DNA of 64,000 nucleotides. It comes from Actinostola sp. cb2023 (Eukaryota > Cnidaria > Anthozoa > Actiniaria > Actinostolidae). The position numbers and the translations under genes are program-made. The stretch covers positions 1,772,501 to 1,836,500 of the forward strand of contig JAUJYZ010001058.1 in NCBI GenBank assembly GCA_033675265.1. The letters are read 5' to 3'. Below, piece by piece: positions 1 through 11,700 of the stretch. How positions within the stretch are numbered: position 1 is the stretch's first letter; every line of letters starts with the position of its first letter. The notes below the pieces were generated by a model. That model was given only the letters and a program-made list of their open reading frames with translations. It had not been told where the DNA came from and made no database searches.

Positions 1-991
1 AGTCGTGATGTCCTGCTGTATATAAAATGCATAATATAATAATATGACAATGTCCTGGCATAACTTACTAATGTGACGACCTACAATCTTGGACAAAACT
101 GTTGAGACTTTTCCAAGCTTGTCAGTGGTACAATTCGGCTTCCATAGGGGATTAGCCGAGGATTAGCCTCTTTCCTCTTCGCCCTTCCCCAAAAAACAAT
201 GTTGTTCGTTGTCCAAAATCATGCCTAGTGTGTCTAGTTTCCGAAACATTAACATTGAACCGGGGGGACGGGGGATAAAGAAATATAAAGAAGTGCTTTT
301 GCGATCCTATAAATTATCAGCTCACCACTCATACAAAAGTGTCGTTAGTTCGACCAGCTTTTACTTCCATATTGAATATTTGGGCGTTGTATTTACCATA
401 TATGGAATCCCTGTAAATATTTTTCGCTTAAAAGTACGATTTTTATCGAAAAATCCATCCAAACTTACAGAAATTCGATCAAATGAATGTCAACTTCGTC
501 AGCCATTTTGCTTCACGGCCATAGGGCCTGTAAAAAGCGAAACAGGGTGACCAACCAACTTGTGCCCAGTCCCCTAAGGGTAGACGATTCGCCGGTAGTG
601 TCTCCACAGGAAGCCCAAGCTGTGGTTTTGTGGAGAATATCGTAAAAATATTTTTTCCTGTAAATACTGTAATAAAAGACTTGAAACTGTGGTAGTGTCT
701 TGTGGTCTTTATTTACTATACCTCTACAGAATATCTTGCAGTGTAATTATTTGCCGACATATTAAATCACTGAAAAAAGAACGTTCTTCGTTGGACGGCG
801 GTGCAAAGTTGTTTTTAAAAAGGGCTACTGACGCGATTTTTGGGCACATTTTTGACAAAGTTGATAAAAAGTATTAGGTTTTTTAATTACGATTAAAAAA
901 AAAAATCATTAATTATCCTTAAAAACAATCATTTATGAAGCCGAGAAGAAAGCAGTTTTTAGAATTTCCCGCGGCACGCGAAAACGAGGCA
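1..991. other. Non-coding flank, no gene seen
   Basis: No open frame here has coding character. At 604-616 lies CCACAGGAAGCCC, whose exact reverse complement is at 5267-5279 on the far side of the THAP transposon relic, so this may be the outer left terminus of that element. The flanks do not show a convincing target-site duplication. The rest is AT-rich sequence. Confidence 0.6.
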
Positions 992-1010
992 GTGACGTCA
1001 CAGCCAGAAC
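992..1010. promoter_or_regulatory. CRE-containing inverted repeat, left copy
   Basis: Contains the palindrome GTGACGTCAC, with a full CRE core (TGACGTCA), 96 bp upstream of the THAP ORF start. The same 19 bp lie in inverse orientation immediately upstream of the opposing ORF (5221-5239). The position suggests a combined promoter and transposase-binding site. That function is inferred. Confidence 0.45.
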
Positions 1011-1105
1011 TCCCCGTAACCCAGCTGAGTTGCGTAAACACAAGTCACACATCGACTACTTTATAATACTTCATTGTTTCTTCGAATTTTTACAACTAAA
1101 TAAAT

Positions 1106-3897
1106 ATGCCAAGTCGTTGTGTAGCTGCTGAATGTGACCATAAAGATAATGAGCTGTATGTGTGGCCTTCAGATAAGAATATTGCCCGGGCATGGACAAA
1201 ATTTGTACAATTAAAAAGGGATAAATGGTCACCTAGTTCAAGATCTGTACTTTGTAGAAAGCACTTCAAAGACGAATGCTTCACTAATCTTGGTCAATTT
1301 AAAGCATGTCTAGCGAAACGGTAAGTTTTCATTGTACTCTGTGGTCTACTACTTTTGTATAATATTTTATAAGCTTCGTTTTCATTCATTTTTGTCAATT
1401 TTGATTGTATAAAGTGACATGTTCGTGACTATGTTCGTGACTATATCACCGGGTATTTCAGTAACTTACATGTAAACAATTTGTCAACTTTTTTCTCTTT
1501 CAGTTTGCTTCTTAATAGAATAACTGCAGTTCCTACTATTCATAGTAGCCAGTTGTTATTGGGTACTCCATCGCCAGCAGAAACCCCAACCTGCAGGTCT
1601 GCATTTAAAAAACGCGAGACCATAAGACTTCTTGAACAGCTGTCAGAAGCGGCGACGTCCACGAGCACGAGCACAGCCGAAAATTGTGAACACAAGGAAG
1701 CGATCAGTTCCACAAAAGCAAAGGAACAAGGTACACAAACTCGAAAGTGGAATCCACCTATCCCAAAAAATAAAATTAAAACTAGAAACGTTGGTGTACA
1801 ATGTGTAATGCCAGACCTATCGCAAGACAGTTGTGAAAACTGTAGCCGTAGGAAACGAACAAGAAAGACAGACTTGGAGTTGGAGGTTGAAAGCGAGGAG
1901 AGTGAAAATGAAACACCAGAAGAAGAGATCGAACTGTACCAACCAGAATTCGACGAAAATCGGCTTCGGATAGCGAAGACGAAGTTCGGGCTGATGAAAT
2001 GCGACCGTACACAGACAAGTGTCAGCCGCACAAGAAACCCAAATATATCGTTTTTCATAACAAGCTACTTCTACTGTTATCTATTTGTCTGACCTGCTAT
2101 TCTACTGATGTTCAACTATATCAAAAGTTGTCTGGATGTATGCTTATTGTCTTCATCAAATGTCTTTGCTGTAAAACATTGAGAGAATGGAGGAGCCCCG
2201 GGGGGGGGGACTCTCCATAACAGTAGACGGGGGTGATCGTCCTATCCCTTAGGGTATAAAATTCTACCATCTGCTATCCCTTAGGGGTGTTCAAAGAGTC
2301 TGCTATCCCTTAGGGATCATGCTATCCAAAAAAAGCCGGACTTGAAGACTGGATGACAGCACTATCAACAGTCACCAGAAAAGAGATGCGCTCGATGGCG
2401 GTGTCTTAAGGACCGTAATAAAATTCAGGAAAACTGAAAATGTGTTTGTTTTATTGCTATCTCTTAGGGTTAAACATTTCTTCGACCACACCCAATGTGC
2501 TATCTCTTAGGGGTAAATTTGCTGTTGACCACACCCAATGTGCTATCCCTTAGGGTTAAAATTGATTTTGCCGACGATCACCCCCGTCTACTGTTATGGA
2601 GAGTCCCCCCCCCCGGGGGAGGAGCCAACCAGAAATTAAAGGAACTCCATATGGCAATGTTTTACTTAGTGGCTCTATTCTATTTACTGGTGCATTACCT
2701 TCCAAAGTAATACGTTTATTGACCTCACTAAGCATAGCTTGCATTTCCCCAAGAACGTTCTTTAGACACCAACAAAGATATCTTCACCAGGTCGTATCCG
2801 AGATATGGCTTTCAAAGCGAGACAGTTACTTAGTGGAACTAAAAGATGAGCAACTGATTGTTGGAGGAGACGGCAGGTGTGATAGTATGGGGCACTGTGC
2901 TAAGTATGGGTCATATACAGCCATAGAATTAACAAACAATAAAGTACTGACTGTTGAGCTCGTACAGAGCAATGAAACCACATCATCTAATGCAATGGAG
3001 TTGATGGGACTGAAAAAAATGGTAGATGTCTTTAACCTGTTTAATTTGAATGTTCGTGATGTAGTTACTGACAGACACAAACAAATCAACAAATGGATAA
3101 GAGAAGACTGGGAAGTTGTGGATCACTTTTATGATTGCTGGCATGTTGCCAAAAGCATCAAAAAGAAATTGCAGGCTCTAGCCAAAAAGAAAAACTATGA
3201 AGTAATAGGCCAGTGGATTAAATCTATCGTTAATCACTTTTATTGGTCAGTGACGTCCTCAGAGCACAACAACAAGGACTTGATTGAGGCTAAGTGGAGG
3301 TCTATCATTAACCATGTACAGAACAAGCATGATGGGCATAGTGATCTGTTCCCAAATTGTGCTCATGATGACCTACCTGACACAGAAATAAGGTCAATCA
3401 AGTGGCTACAACCAGACACAGAGGTATTCGAGGCACTAGAAAAAATCATCTTAGACAAGAATTTAATCAAAGATATTGCAAAATGTTCAAAACATGGTCA
3501 AACATCTGTAGTGGAGGGTTATCACAGTTTAGTAAACCAGTTTGCCCCAAAGATGTTTCATTTCTCATATGATGGTATGAGGAGCAGATTGTATCTTGCA
3601 GCCTTACATTACAATGAAAACAGTTCAAGACCCCAAAAGAAAAATTTACAAAATGAAGAGCAGTACAACATTATTTACCCCAAGTACAAGAAAGGTGGTC
3701 ATATTGTAAGGAAGATTCTGGAAGACTGTTCATATGGTTATGTAGATGACCTACTCATAAGTTTAACCCATGCAGTTGAAAATGGTCAGCGTGTGATGCA
3801 CAGAGTTGCCAATCCACCACCATTATGCTCAGCCTTTACTCGGCCAGACAAAGACCAAGCTGTTGCAGAACATACAACAAGATTTGCAAGGGTGTAA
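1106..3897 (+). pseudogene. THAP-domain transposase, disrupted
   Basis: Exon 1 (1106-1320) encodes a THAP zinc finger: C5-x4-C10, then C50-x2-H53. A consensus donor (CG|GTAAGT) joins in phase to exon 2 at 1504, restoring the AVPTI motif that closes a THAP domain. Exon 2 runs through a Ser/Glu-rich linker into a transposase-like body with acidic candidates in GDGRCDS, VVTDRH and SVVEGYHS. The frame breaks near 1950: the upstream frame continues to a stop at 2092, while the conserved body resumes in another frame (1999 onward). The body is then split by a 421-bp MITE (2197-2617); after it, the frame resumes at CAA 2626 and ends at 3897. Removing the insert with one target copy would keep frame. 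The family is DDE-like by motif appearance only. Confidence 0.75.
2197..2617. mobile_element. 421-bp hAT-like MITE inserted in the transposase
   Basis: Termini are inverted for about 45 bp (CCCGGGGGGGGGACTCTCC on the left, mirrored on the right). The insert is flanked by an 8-bp direct repeat GGAGGAGC (2189-2196 and 2618-2625), the duplication size typical of hAT elements. The interior repeats CTATCCCTTAGGG or CTATCTCTTAGGG several times. It has no coding capacity. A cousin with similar internal motifs and a G-run terminus lies at 45118-45537. Confidence 0.85.
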
Positions 3898-4403
3898 TTT
3901 TACTCTTATAGATAAATAATTATCAGTAGACACCAAATATATGAAAACCATTTTAGGCTAACCTGGAAAAATCTAGGTTGTTATATGAAGCTTTTTACTG
4001 TATTTCACAGGTTAAGTAAAGTCACTCTACAAGTTATTATTATTGTATTAAAATTTGTTTCCAGAAATTGTACTACTCTATATTCATTATCTACTATGGT
4101 TAAATAAATATATATGAAGCATAATTGTTACAATTCGCAACTAATCTAAGAATCAGGCAATGAACTCTTAATCTACTCATATCTATTTAAGCTTATTGAA
4201 AACAAAATGAGAGAAAATCCTTGCGGTAACTGTTTCAAAACAGGCTGATGCCAAAAAGCTAACAATAGATCTCTTACATCACATGATTTGAAATGGGCAA
4301 TTTACATACGAAGCTAAAGAGGTCTATTATGACACCATACATGTACATTATAATCGTAGTTACAACTAAATATAGACAAAATAAACTTGCAATCTAGAAG
4401 TTC

Positions 4404-5205
4404 TTATAAATCTGGTAGCATGAAACCTGTAAATTCAAAGTCTTCTTCTATCCCTGGGGGTGGGAAATGGGCCTGGATGCAGCACACAGCACATGATGGA
4501 ATAACACTACGAATATTTTTTCCAACAAACCCATGGACCCATCTGATGTACTGCCTATAGGCAATGTGCCTGTACTTCTTGTGATCAGGGCCTTCATAGG
4601 CATTAGCATAGTGCTGTTTGTAGGACATTACCATGCAACTTGCAAAACAAAAGGGTTCAAACATATGGCTTGGAATCCAGGATGATTTGTAATACAGTCA
4701 AACATGTTATCTTGTCTGTAATAGTCGATGTTGTCATGCAGTTTGCTAAAGGTTCCTTCGCATTCACGACAGCAAACACACTCCCTATCGGTTCCCATTC
4801 GCTGACAGTTTTCACAAGAACACCGGCCTTTGTAGATAAACTAAGAAACGACAAGAAAACGAGTACAAAGCTAGACAGATTTTATAAATGTAATGCACTC
4901 GAAAACAGACACATGTACACATAGATTTCAAAACGAAAATATTTAATATCTAAAATCATTCATTCTGGAGGTTATAAAATCAATACAGTAAGTTTACATG
5001 TTACGTAAAGTTAAAGTTGTACCAGTCTCGGTGATCTCTACGATGAACTCCATCAATCGCATCATCTTCGACTTCATCTGTAGACATTTGCTCAATTTCA
5101 ATTTCGCTTGCATCATAATGGGGTTCAAAACTGTATGGTTTTATACTGTTTGTGTCGACTTCGAAACACCCTTCGTTAGAGCTCGATGATGTGTGCCATG
5201 TCGCT
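4404..5205 (-). pseudogene. P2X7-tail-like zinc-cysteine ORF of the transposon, broken
   Basis: Read on the minus strand, 5205 to about 5000 gives an acidic segment with a PYSFEPHYD motif. A probable intron follows, then GRCSCENCQRMGTDRECVCC and HPGFQAICLNPFVLQ (about 4850-4640), then AYRQYIRWVHGFVGKNIR and VIPSCAVCCIQAHFPPPG, to a stop at 4404. These cysteine clusters and the YRQ-W-G-R-VIPSC block are the signature of the cytoplasmic ballast domain of P2X7 receptors, which also occurs alone in many invertebrate genes. A frame change after the LNPFVLQVAW block (near 4630) breaks the ORF, and the first ATG reads out of frame into a stop. It lies entirely inside the transposon relic, so it is probably an element gene and not a receptor. 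Confidence 0.7.
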
Positions 5206-5220
5206 CGCCATATTGATCGT

Positions 5221-5239
5221 GTTCTGGCTGTGACGTCAC
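5221..5239. promoter_or_regulatory. CRE-containing inverted repeat, right copy
   Basis: This is the reverse complement of 992-1010 and contains TGACGTCA. It lies about a dozen bases upstream of the first ATG on the minus strand (near 5209), mirroring the left copy. Confidence 0.45.
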
Positions 5240-5279
5240 ATCATTAATTATTAAAATCGTATGACCGGGCTTCCTGTGG

Positions 5280-5967
5280 TAAGGATAAACGCGCCAAATT
5301 AATCTATCTAAATATTACTTAGAGGACACAATTTGGACATAATTTTAGTATTTTATTTTAGTAATTTTTTATCAAACTTTAAAATAACATTTCATTCATC
5401 AACGAACCAAGTTAATGAATGTTAGATTTCGCAAGTTCAGTCCTACTACTGATAATTGTTTACCTAGTTTAACAGGCCTTAGACAACCTGAAGCCACGTA
5501 CATGTACGTTGCGCAAGGAGCCACGTAAGGTACTACGAACTAGCGTAGAGTACACTGACCAGTCGTAGGCGTGTCGTCAGTACTGAGGTGTGTCTAAATC
5601 CTCCTACCTTGAATAACCACGTGTACAACGATCTATCGATAGATGCAGAACTATTTTCGCTGTCACGACTGATATTAGTTTTATGTACTTTGATGTCTAA
5701 ACGATAGACCTTCTTTTGACATAACTACTACTTTTAGCTTATTTGTTTTTGCTTCATTACTAGAGTTAGTTGCAACGTCAACTTCTAGATAACCAATGAT
5801 GTGAACCTCTAGAATAGTTTTGACAGTAATTGACAGTAAATGTCAATCCGTCAATCATTCTGATCCAATTTATCATTATTTAAGTCACTGCTTGTAACAT
5901 TAAGATCAGAAGAGAGAAGCAGAGCAGAAGTAAAGAAGTACAATAAAGATCCGTACCAACGTAGAGT
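5280..5967. other. AT-rich non-coding stretch, nothing recognised
   Basis: No open frame, RNA or repeat structure was recognised between the transposon relic and the MITE at 5968. Confidence 0.5.
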
Positions 5968-6470
5968 CAGGGGCGGATCCAGGTTTTTGTCAAACAGGGG
6001 GTTGTGTTGTGGCCGTTGTGTTGTGTGAGCGGCAAAGCCGCGAAGTACTAGGGGGGTGTGGGGGCATGCCCCCCCAGAAAATTTTGAAATCTACAAGCTC
6101 TAAAATGCAATTTTTAGAGATCTGGAGTTGTTTTATTAACACAACAAAACTCAATTTTCAGTAAAATTTTGACTTTATTGGACATCCAACAAAGATGCTT
6201 GGAATAGTCTTCTTGGGTGAGCTTACAAGTATGAAGGCTTCACATACGTTTTTGACGCTAAAACGGCAGGTTCTTTCTGTTATCAGTCAAACCGGCCTCG
6301 AAGTCGAACGGTCGTGTAAACAGTATGAATGAATTATATTATTCTTACGAGGGAGAGAGCTGAAAGTGCAAGAGAGACCTACGGACAGACATATCTATAC
6401 AAGCGGTATTAAAAAAATATCCATAGGGGGGGTTGCAACCCCCAGAACCCTCCCCCTGGATCCGCCCCTG
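5968..6470. mobile_element. 503-bp MITE with CAGGGGCGGATCCAG termini
   Basis: The terminal inverted repeat CAGGGGCGGATCCAGG is matched by its complement ending at 6470. A 5-bp direct repeat AGAGT flanks both ends (5963-5967, 6471-6475). CAGGG-type ends are typical of hAT elements, and a 5-bp duplication would fit the hAT subgroup with short target sites. No transposase ORF. Confidence 0.8.
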
Positions 6471-6499
6471 AGAGTTTCCCCCACTAACATTTTTTTCTG

Positions 6500-6848
6500 C
6501 CACCTGTCACGTGACTTTTTAAATTTTCACCGAAGATAAACGAAAATATCATACCTGGAAAGAGCATGTTAAAGTTAGTAAAAGTGGAAAGTTTGAAGGG
6601 AAATACGTAAATAGGGCAATAGTTACAGGCATTCAAACTTTGCCTTTTTTGTATAGAAATGTATCAGTTGGAAGCCCGTGGAAGGCAACAGCTTGCCTTC
6701 CAAGCGGGAAACTTTGAAAGCCGTTAACTTTTTTCTTATTTGCTTGATTCTTTTCAAATTTTCAACTTTGACTAATTTTAGTATTCTCTTTCAAGTTATG
6801 GTATTTTCGTTTATCTTCGGTGAAAATTTAAAGTCACGTGGCAGGTGG
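6500..6848. mobile_element. 349-bp palindromic MITE with CCACCTG.CACGTGAC arms
   Basis: Left arm (6500-6558) and right arm (about 6795-6848) are inverted copies, sharing the CACGTGAC box and the CGAAGATAAACGAAAATA segment. The central part is unique. Non-autonomous, with no ORF. Confidence 0.75.
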
Positions 6849-6996
6849 TAGAGGCCCATTAATTATAACACTATTGAAGCGGCCTGGTTACTAAGGATAT
6901 GTTTATCACAGTCACACTTATGCCTTGTGCAATTATCAGAATTAATTATAACACTATTATAAGCGGCCTGAGTTACTAATACTCCTCTTCACAGAT

Positions 6997-7179
6997 CCCG
7001 GCGCCATCTTGAAAGGTAGCCGTGCCGGCTTTGCATCGAAGCGAGACCAACGGTGCCCTTGCAATGATAGTTTTTTTAACACCTTGGACAATTAGTCACA
7101 TGTCTCTATCATGCATTGCAAGGCCACCGTTGGTCTCGCTTCGATGCAAAGGCACGCTACCTTTCAAGATGGCGCCGGG
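6997..7179. mobile_element. 183-bp MITE with GGCGCCATCTTG arms
   Basis: Arms of about 65 bp are inverted around a short loop. Both contain GGCGCCATCTTGAAAGGTAG and a segment with TCGAAGCGAGACCAACGGTG. A diverged 40-bp direct repeat (AATTATAACACTATT.AAGCGGCCTG) lies just upstream at about 6860 and 6945. Confidence 0.8.
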
Positions 7180-7199
7180 AATTTTTGTTCATTGATATC

Positions 7200-7505
7200 A
7201 GCTATAGTGTAATAGTCCTTAGGGACGTCCCGTAAAAAGGTTTGGAATTTACAACAGCCCGCGAGGACAGTCTTAAAAGAAATACATAGATGCACATATA
7301 TTAAGAAACACGCGAGGAAAGTCTGGAACCTGTACATTTATAATTATGAATATTATTTATTAAGGAATGTATTTATTGATTGAATTTTATCATTTATTAG
7401 TAATATTTTTATTGTAGATAATTTGTAGATACATACATTTGTTTTGTTATTATTACTTTAAGGCGCATTTGAAAACGTATGTTGAATTTGCGCCATATAA
7501 ATAAA

Positions 7506-7541
<36 letters not shown>

Positions 7542-7545
7542 CATT
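7200..7545 (+). mobile_element. LINE-like 3' tail ending in (TTA)n
   Basis: The stretch ends with GCGCCATATAAATAAATG followed by about twelve TTA/ATT triplets (7507-7541). This is the usual look of a truncated non-LTR retrotransposon 3' end with a microsatellite tail. No reverse transcriptase frame is present. Confidence 0.5.
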
Positions 7546-7610
7546 ATCAAGCAATACAGTCAACACTCCTGTGCCAGGTTTAATTGAGCTCTTTTCATTG
7601 ATAACATATG

Positions 7611-7744
7611 AAGGGATCCATGCAACAAGAATGTACCAATTGACTTGTGATCAAAATCTAAACTCTCCTCAAGAATTCAAAAGCCCACAGGAGAATTTAA
7701 GTTCTGATCAGAGATCACTTACAGTGTTATTGCACGGATCCCTT
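7611..7744. mobile_element. Short palindromic MITE, GGATCC-ended member
   Basis: The inverted ends AAGGGATCC.TGCAA close at 7736-7744. The interior GAGAATTTAAG..CTGATCAGAGATCACTT resembles the element at 16277-16403, so the two are copies of one family. Confidence 0.65.
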
Positions 7745-8060
7745 CATTTGTTGAAATAAGTGTATTTGTTGGTTTGCAATCAATCCGATGCAGCGGCCAT
7801 GATGGTCGTGTGTCGGTGGTCCAAACAAAAGCTAATGAATGCTTTGTTGTCGGCCACCAACATATGGCTGAATGGAAGTGCACTTTTGCTATGGCGTCAC
7901 ATGCAATCCAGCATTATAGTGGACTTCATAGCTTCTCAGAGAGGGTCAGGGACACTTTTGTCCTACTGCATAGTGTGGTCATATATACCCTCTCTAAGGT
8001 ACACATCTCAGGGAGTGAGGAGGCGGGGGGCGGATGGTGTAAGACCAAAATGTGTACGCA

Positions 8061-8229
8061 TGGGTCTTTGGGGGATTTATAACACCTTAATTGTTGTTCA
8101 AGGGTGCTTCGCGATCCCTGCATCTCGGCTAACCAGACAGGAGTATACCGGTGTTCAAATGGGAAGAGAAAGTCTATGTACGCATGCATATGGGTCTTTG
8201 GGGGATTTATAACACCTTAATTGTTGTTC
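8061..8229. repeat. 39-bp exact direct repeat, 130 bp apart
   Basis: 8061-8099 and 8191-8229 are identical over 39 bases, starting TGGGTCTTTGGGGG. The second copy is preceded by a similar TGTACGCATG context, suggesting a recent tandem duplication of about 130 bp. Confidence 0.85.
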
Positions 8230-8419
8230 TTAACATTATAAAAATTAAAATTTATCCCGTGAAATGCTTGTATTTCCAGTGGTTAACTCAAGCCAAGCTA
8301 CAAAAACAAAAGAGGTTAAAATGAGTGTACTGTAATAATAATAATATTCATTCAAAGTTCATTTTAATAGGCAAAACCATTTCATAAAAATTGGGATTCC
8401 TGTTTTTGACCTGTGGTTT

Positions 8420-8525
8420 TTTTTTGGGGAGGGGAGGAGGAGGGGGAGGGGGGGGGGGGAGGGGGAGGGGGAGGGGGAGGGGGAGGAGGAGGGAGGGGAG
8501 GGGGAGGGGGAGGGGGAGGGAGAGT
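8420..8525 (+). repeat. Pure purine G-rich tract (GGGGGA)n
   Basis: About 100 bases made almost only of runs of 3-10 G separated by A. It is a strong candidate for G-quadruplex or triplex structure on the + strand, just beyond the 3' end of the SLC38A10-like gene. ORFs through it are low-complexity artefacts. Confidence 0.85.
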
Positions 8526-8700
8526 GGGAGGTGAAGGTGTTCGCTTACTAACACTGTCTCTGACCTCTTACAAGAGATGTCTGCTTATGGGAGGTAATAA
8601 AACTAATGTTAGGATCTCCAGGATCTGAGCAGTGTCTGCTTATGGGAGGTGTCCATTTGCAAGGGTTCGACTGTAATTGATTATGGTCAACTTCTAAAAT

Positions 8701-11700
8701 CTAAGTTACCTTGCTATGCCTTTTAACCCTAAGAGAGCCTTGCTTCCTTAACCTCTTTCTCCATATTGAGTTGTAAGGATTTACAGAGTTGAGCTTGCGG
8801 CCAATAACATCATTTGACTTGAGTTCTCTACTCTTGACTCCCGAATCATTACTAGGATGAGGATCAACTGATGATGCTTCGATACTTTTGATTTGAGTAT
8901 ATGCACCACTACTAGTAGTGGGTTGAATTACTACAACACTGTTTCTCTCAGTGGATGCTTTTGGAGCAATATTTGATTTATTTGGAGTTGTAATAGGTGT
9001 TCCTGTTCCACTCTCATCATTTCCCATTCCATTCCCAGATTTCTTCGCATCTTTCTTCTCATTTGGGTTTTCATCAAGGTGTCGTTTCTCTCTGGACTCG
9101 GGTTTCTTTAAGGACTTGTTGACCAAGTTGTTAGAATGGTTGACCTTCGCACGTTTTTCCACCTCAAAACTTGAAGCAACTTTGAGAGCTGATTTCTGGG
9201 GTTCTTTTCCCTTTGCATCGTCGGTACTCATCAGTTGCCTTTTTTCATTCAGTGGGTCAGCTCCTTTCTCTGCCTTGTCAATGCCCTTAGCACCTTTATC
9301 ATCAATGATTAATTCTTTTTTCCCCTTCACCACATTTCCAGCAGCATCCTTCTGTTTCGCAAGTTCATCGATCTTGTCATCTGGAGGATGCGGCAAAGCA
9401 GGTTCCTTTCTCTTTTCCTCCAATTCTAGTCCTTTTTCTTTTATTCCTTTATCGTCGTCTTTGATTTCTTTTGGGTCAGCTTTGCCTAAGTTGATGGCTC
9501 CAGTGGGTGCCGACTGAACAGGCATGACAAGGCCAGTGAGGTTGTGTGTGGGTTTCAAGGAAGGTTTGTTACCAATTTGAATACGTTCCAAGGAAGGTTT
9601 AATATCAGGATGTACATGTAAGGGTTTATCGTTCTCATGGTGGCTTTCACTAGACGTTAACACAGTGTATGTACTGGCAATAAGCAACACAAATCCAACC
9701 ACTAATGCAAACTTGGCAGTGTTCCTATCTCTGCCCTGTGTCTCTTGAACAGCATGTAAAAACATGGATGCAGGTAAGATCATTGTTATGATAATGCCCA
9801 TGGTTGCTCCTGTGAGGCCAAGAACAAACTCAACTGCAGAAAAAGAAATATCATATGGTAAATGTTAGTAGCACATTGCTAGCAGTATCCCTTCTCCCTC
9901 TGTGGACTCAGTAATTCAGTTACATATCCCTAAAGAAGGAAATGAAGCACTGCTCATATTCTATGACAATGGCTTTATACTAGTCTAACTTGGGTTGCTG
10001 GGGGCGCTGACCACCCCCAGTGCCTGTACTTGCTACAACAGGGGGTGCCTTGCATAGGCACTCCTTTGCGCCCCTCCCAATTGGGTTCTACAGTATATAC
10101 TGTTCAGTTTCCACTACGACTGTTAAAGAGGCCATGTAATTTTCTTCTTTTCTTTTATCTAGTCCACTTGTTTGTCATTTTTCAATGTACCGAAAAAATG
10201 ATGGTTTGTTGTGGTTTCAAATAATCCATTGACGCATCGCAGTCACAACTCCAACTCAGATTCCCACTCATTTAGAACATGGCAAAGGCAAATAGCATTT
10301 CTCCTGCTTCCTTTTGATGACAGCATGCATTTTCACAGTGGTTTCAGTGATTTTTGCAGCAGTTTCAGTGATTTTTGCAGCAGTTTCAGTGAGTTTCGCA
10401 GTGGTTTCAGTGAGTTTCACAGTGGTTTCTGTGAGTTTCGCAGTGGTTTCAGTGATTTTTGCAGCAGTTTCAGTGAGTTTCGCAGTGGTTTCAGTGAGTT
10501 TCACAGTGGTTTCAGTGAGTTTCGCAGTGGTTTCAGTGATTTTTGCAGCAGTTTCAGTGAGATTCACAGTGGTTTCAGTGAGTTTCGCAGTGGTTTCAGT
10601 GAGTTTCGCAGTGGTTTCAGTGAGATTCGCAGTGGTTTCAGTGAGTTTTGCAGTGGTTTCAGTGAGTTTCGCAGTGGTTTCAGTGGGTTTCGCAGTGGTT
10701 TCAGTGAGTTTCACAGTGGTTTCAGGGAGGTTTCAGTGAGTTTAGCAGTTAGTAGTGGTTTCAGTGAGTTTTGCAGTGGTTTCAGTGAGTTTCGCAGTGG
10801 TTTCAGTGAGTTTCGCAGTGGTTTCAGTGAGTTTCACAGTGGTTTCAGTGAGTTTCGCAGTGGTTTCAGTGAGTTTCGCAGTGGTTTCAGTGAGTTTTGC
10901 AGTGGTTTCAGTGAGTTTCACAGTGGTTTCAGTGAGTTTCGCAGTGGTTTCAGTGAGTTTCGCAGTGGTTTCAGTGAGATTCGCAGTGGTTTCAGTGAGT
11001 TTGAGTTTCACAGTGGTTTCAGTGAGTTTCGCAGTGCAGTGGTTTCAGTGAGATTCGCAGTGCAGTGGTTTCAGTGAGTTTCACAGTGGTTTCAGTGAGT
11101 TTCGCAGTGGAGTTTCAGTGAGATTCGCAGTGGTTTCAGTGTTTCAGTGAGTTTTGCAGTGGTTTCAGTGAGTTTCGCAGTGGTTTCAGTGGGTTTCGCA
11201 GTGGTTTCAGTGAGTTTCAGTGTTTTTCTTTCAGTGAGTTTCGCAGTGGTTTCAGTGAGATTCGCAGTGGTTTCAGTGAATTTCACAGTGGTTTCAGTGA
11301 GTTTCGCAGTGGTTTCAGTGAGATTCGCAGTGGTTTCAGTGAGTTTTGCAGTGGTTTCAGTGAGTTTCGCAGTGGTTTCAGTGGGTTTCGCAGTGGTTTC
11401 AGTGAGTTTCACAGTGGTTTCACAGTGGGGAGTTGAGTAGTGGTTTCAGGGAGAACTTACTTTGTGGTATCAGAATCCCCACTATTAAGGTTAAACTAAT
11501 GATAGATACAGTAATGTATACAAAGCGGTTTTGTGGCATGTATCCTGGTCCGCCTGGCATGTTCTCTGTGCCAGCAGTCTGCAAACCAAATACAAATATA
11601 TCATCAATGTTATGCAAAGCAGACACGATAAGGAAACATTGGGAACATGGGTGTGGTTGGTATGGGGCTGGGGTTGGGGTTGGGGTAGCGAGTGATAAAT

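Larger units (their letters stand above)
992..5239. mobile_element. Decayed two-ORF DNA transposon with THAP transposase and P2X7-tail-like ORF
   Basis: A 19-bp perfect inverted repeat (GTGACGTCACAGCCAGAAC at 992-1010 and its reverse complement at 5221-5239) brackets two convergent decayed ORFs: a THAP-domain transposase on + (1106-3897) and a cysteine-rich ORF resembling the P2X7 receptor tail on - (4404-5205). A shorter inverted pair (604-616 / 5267-5279) may mark the true outer ends. THAP-type DNA-binding domains fused to DDE-like transposases are known in Kolobok and P-element type transposons. Assignment to Kolobok is a guess, because I see no clean TTAA duplication at the ends. A smaller MITE is inserted in the transposase, so this copy is inactive. 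Confidence 0.7.

Noticed and set aside
1540..2058. 172-residue minus-strand ORF opposite the THAP transposase
   Set aside because: An antisense shadow; the plus frame has the THAP motifs and splice sites.
8413..8628. Gly-rich ORF in the G tract
   Set aside because: Low-complexity translation of a (GGGGGA)n run.
10211..11440. Long ORFs on both strands (GFSEFRS and KLTETTA repeats)
   Set aside because: Produced by a 21-bp minisatellite whose period is a multiple of three; inside an intron, with no other coding signal.
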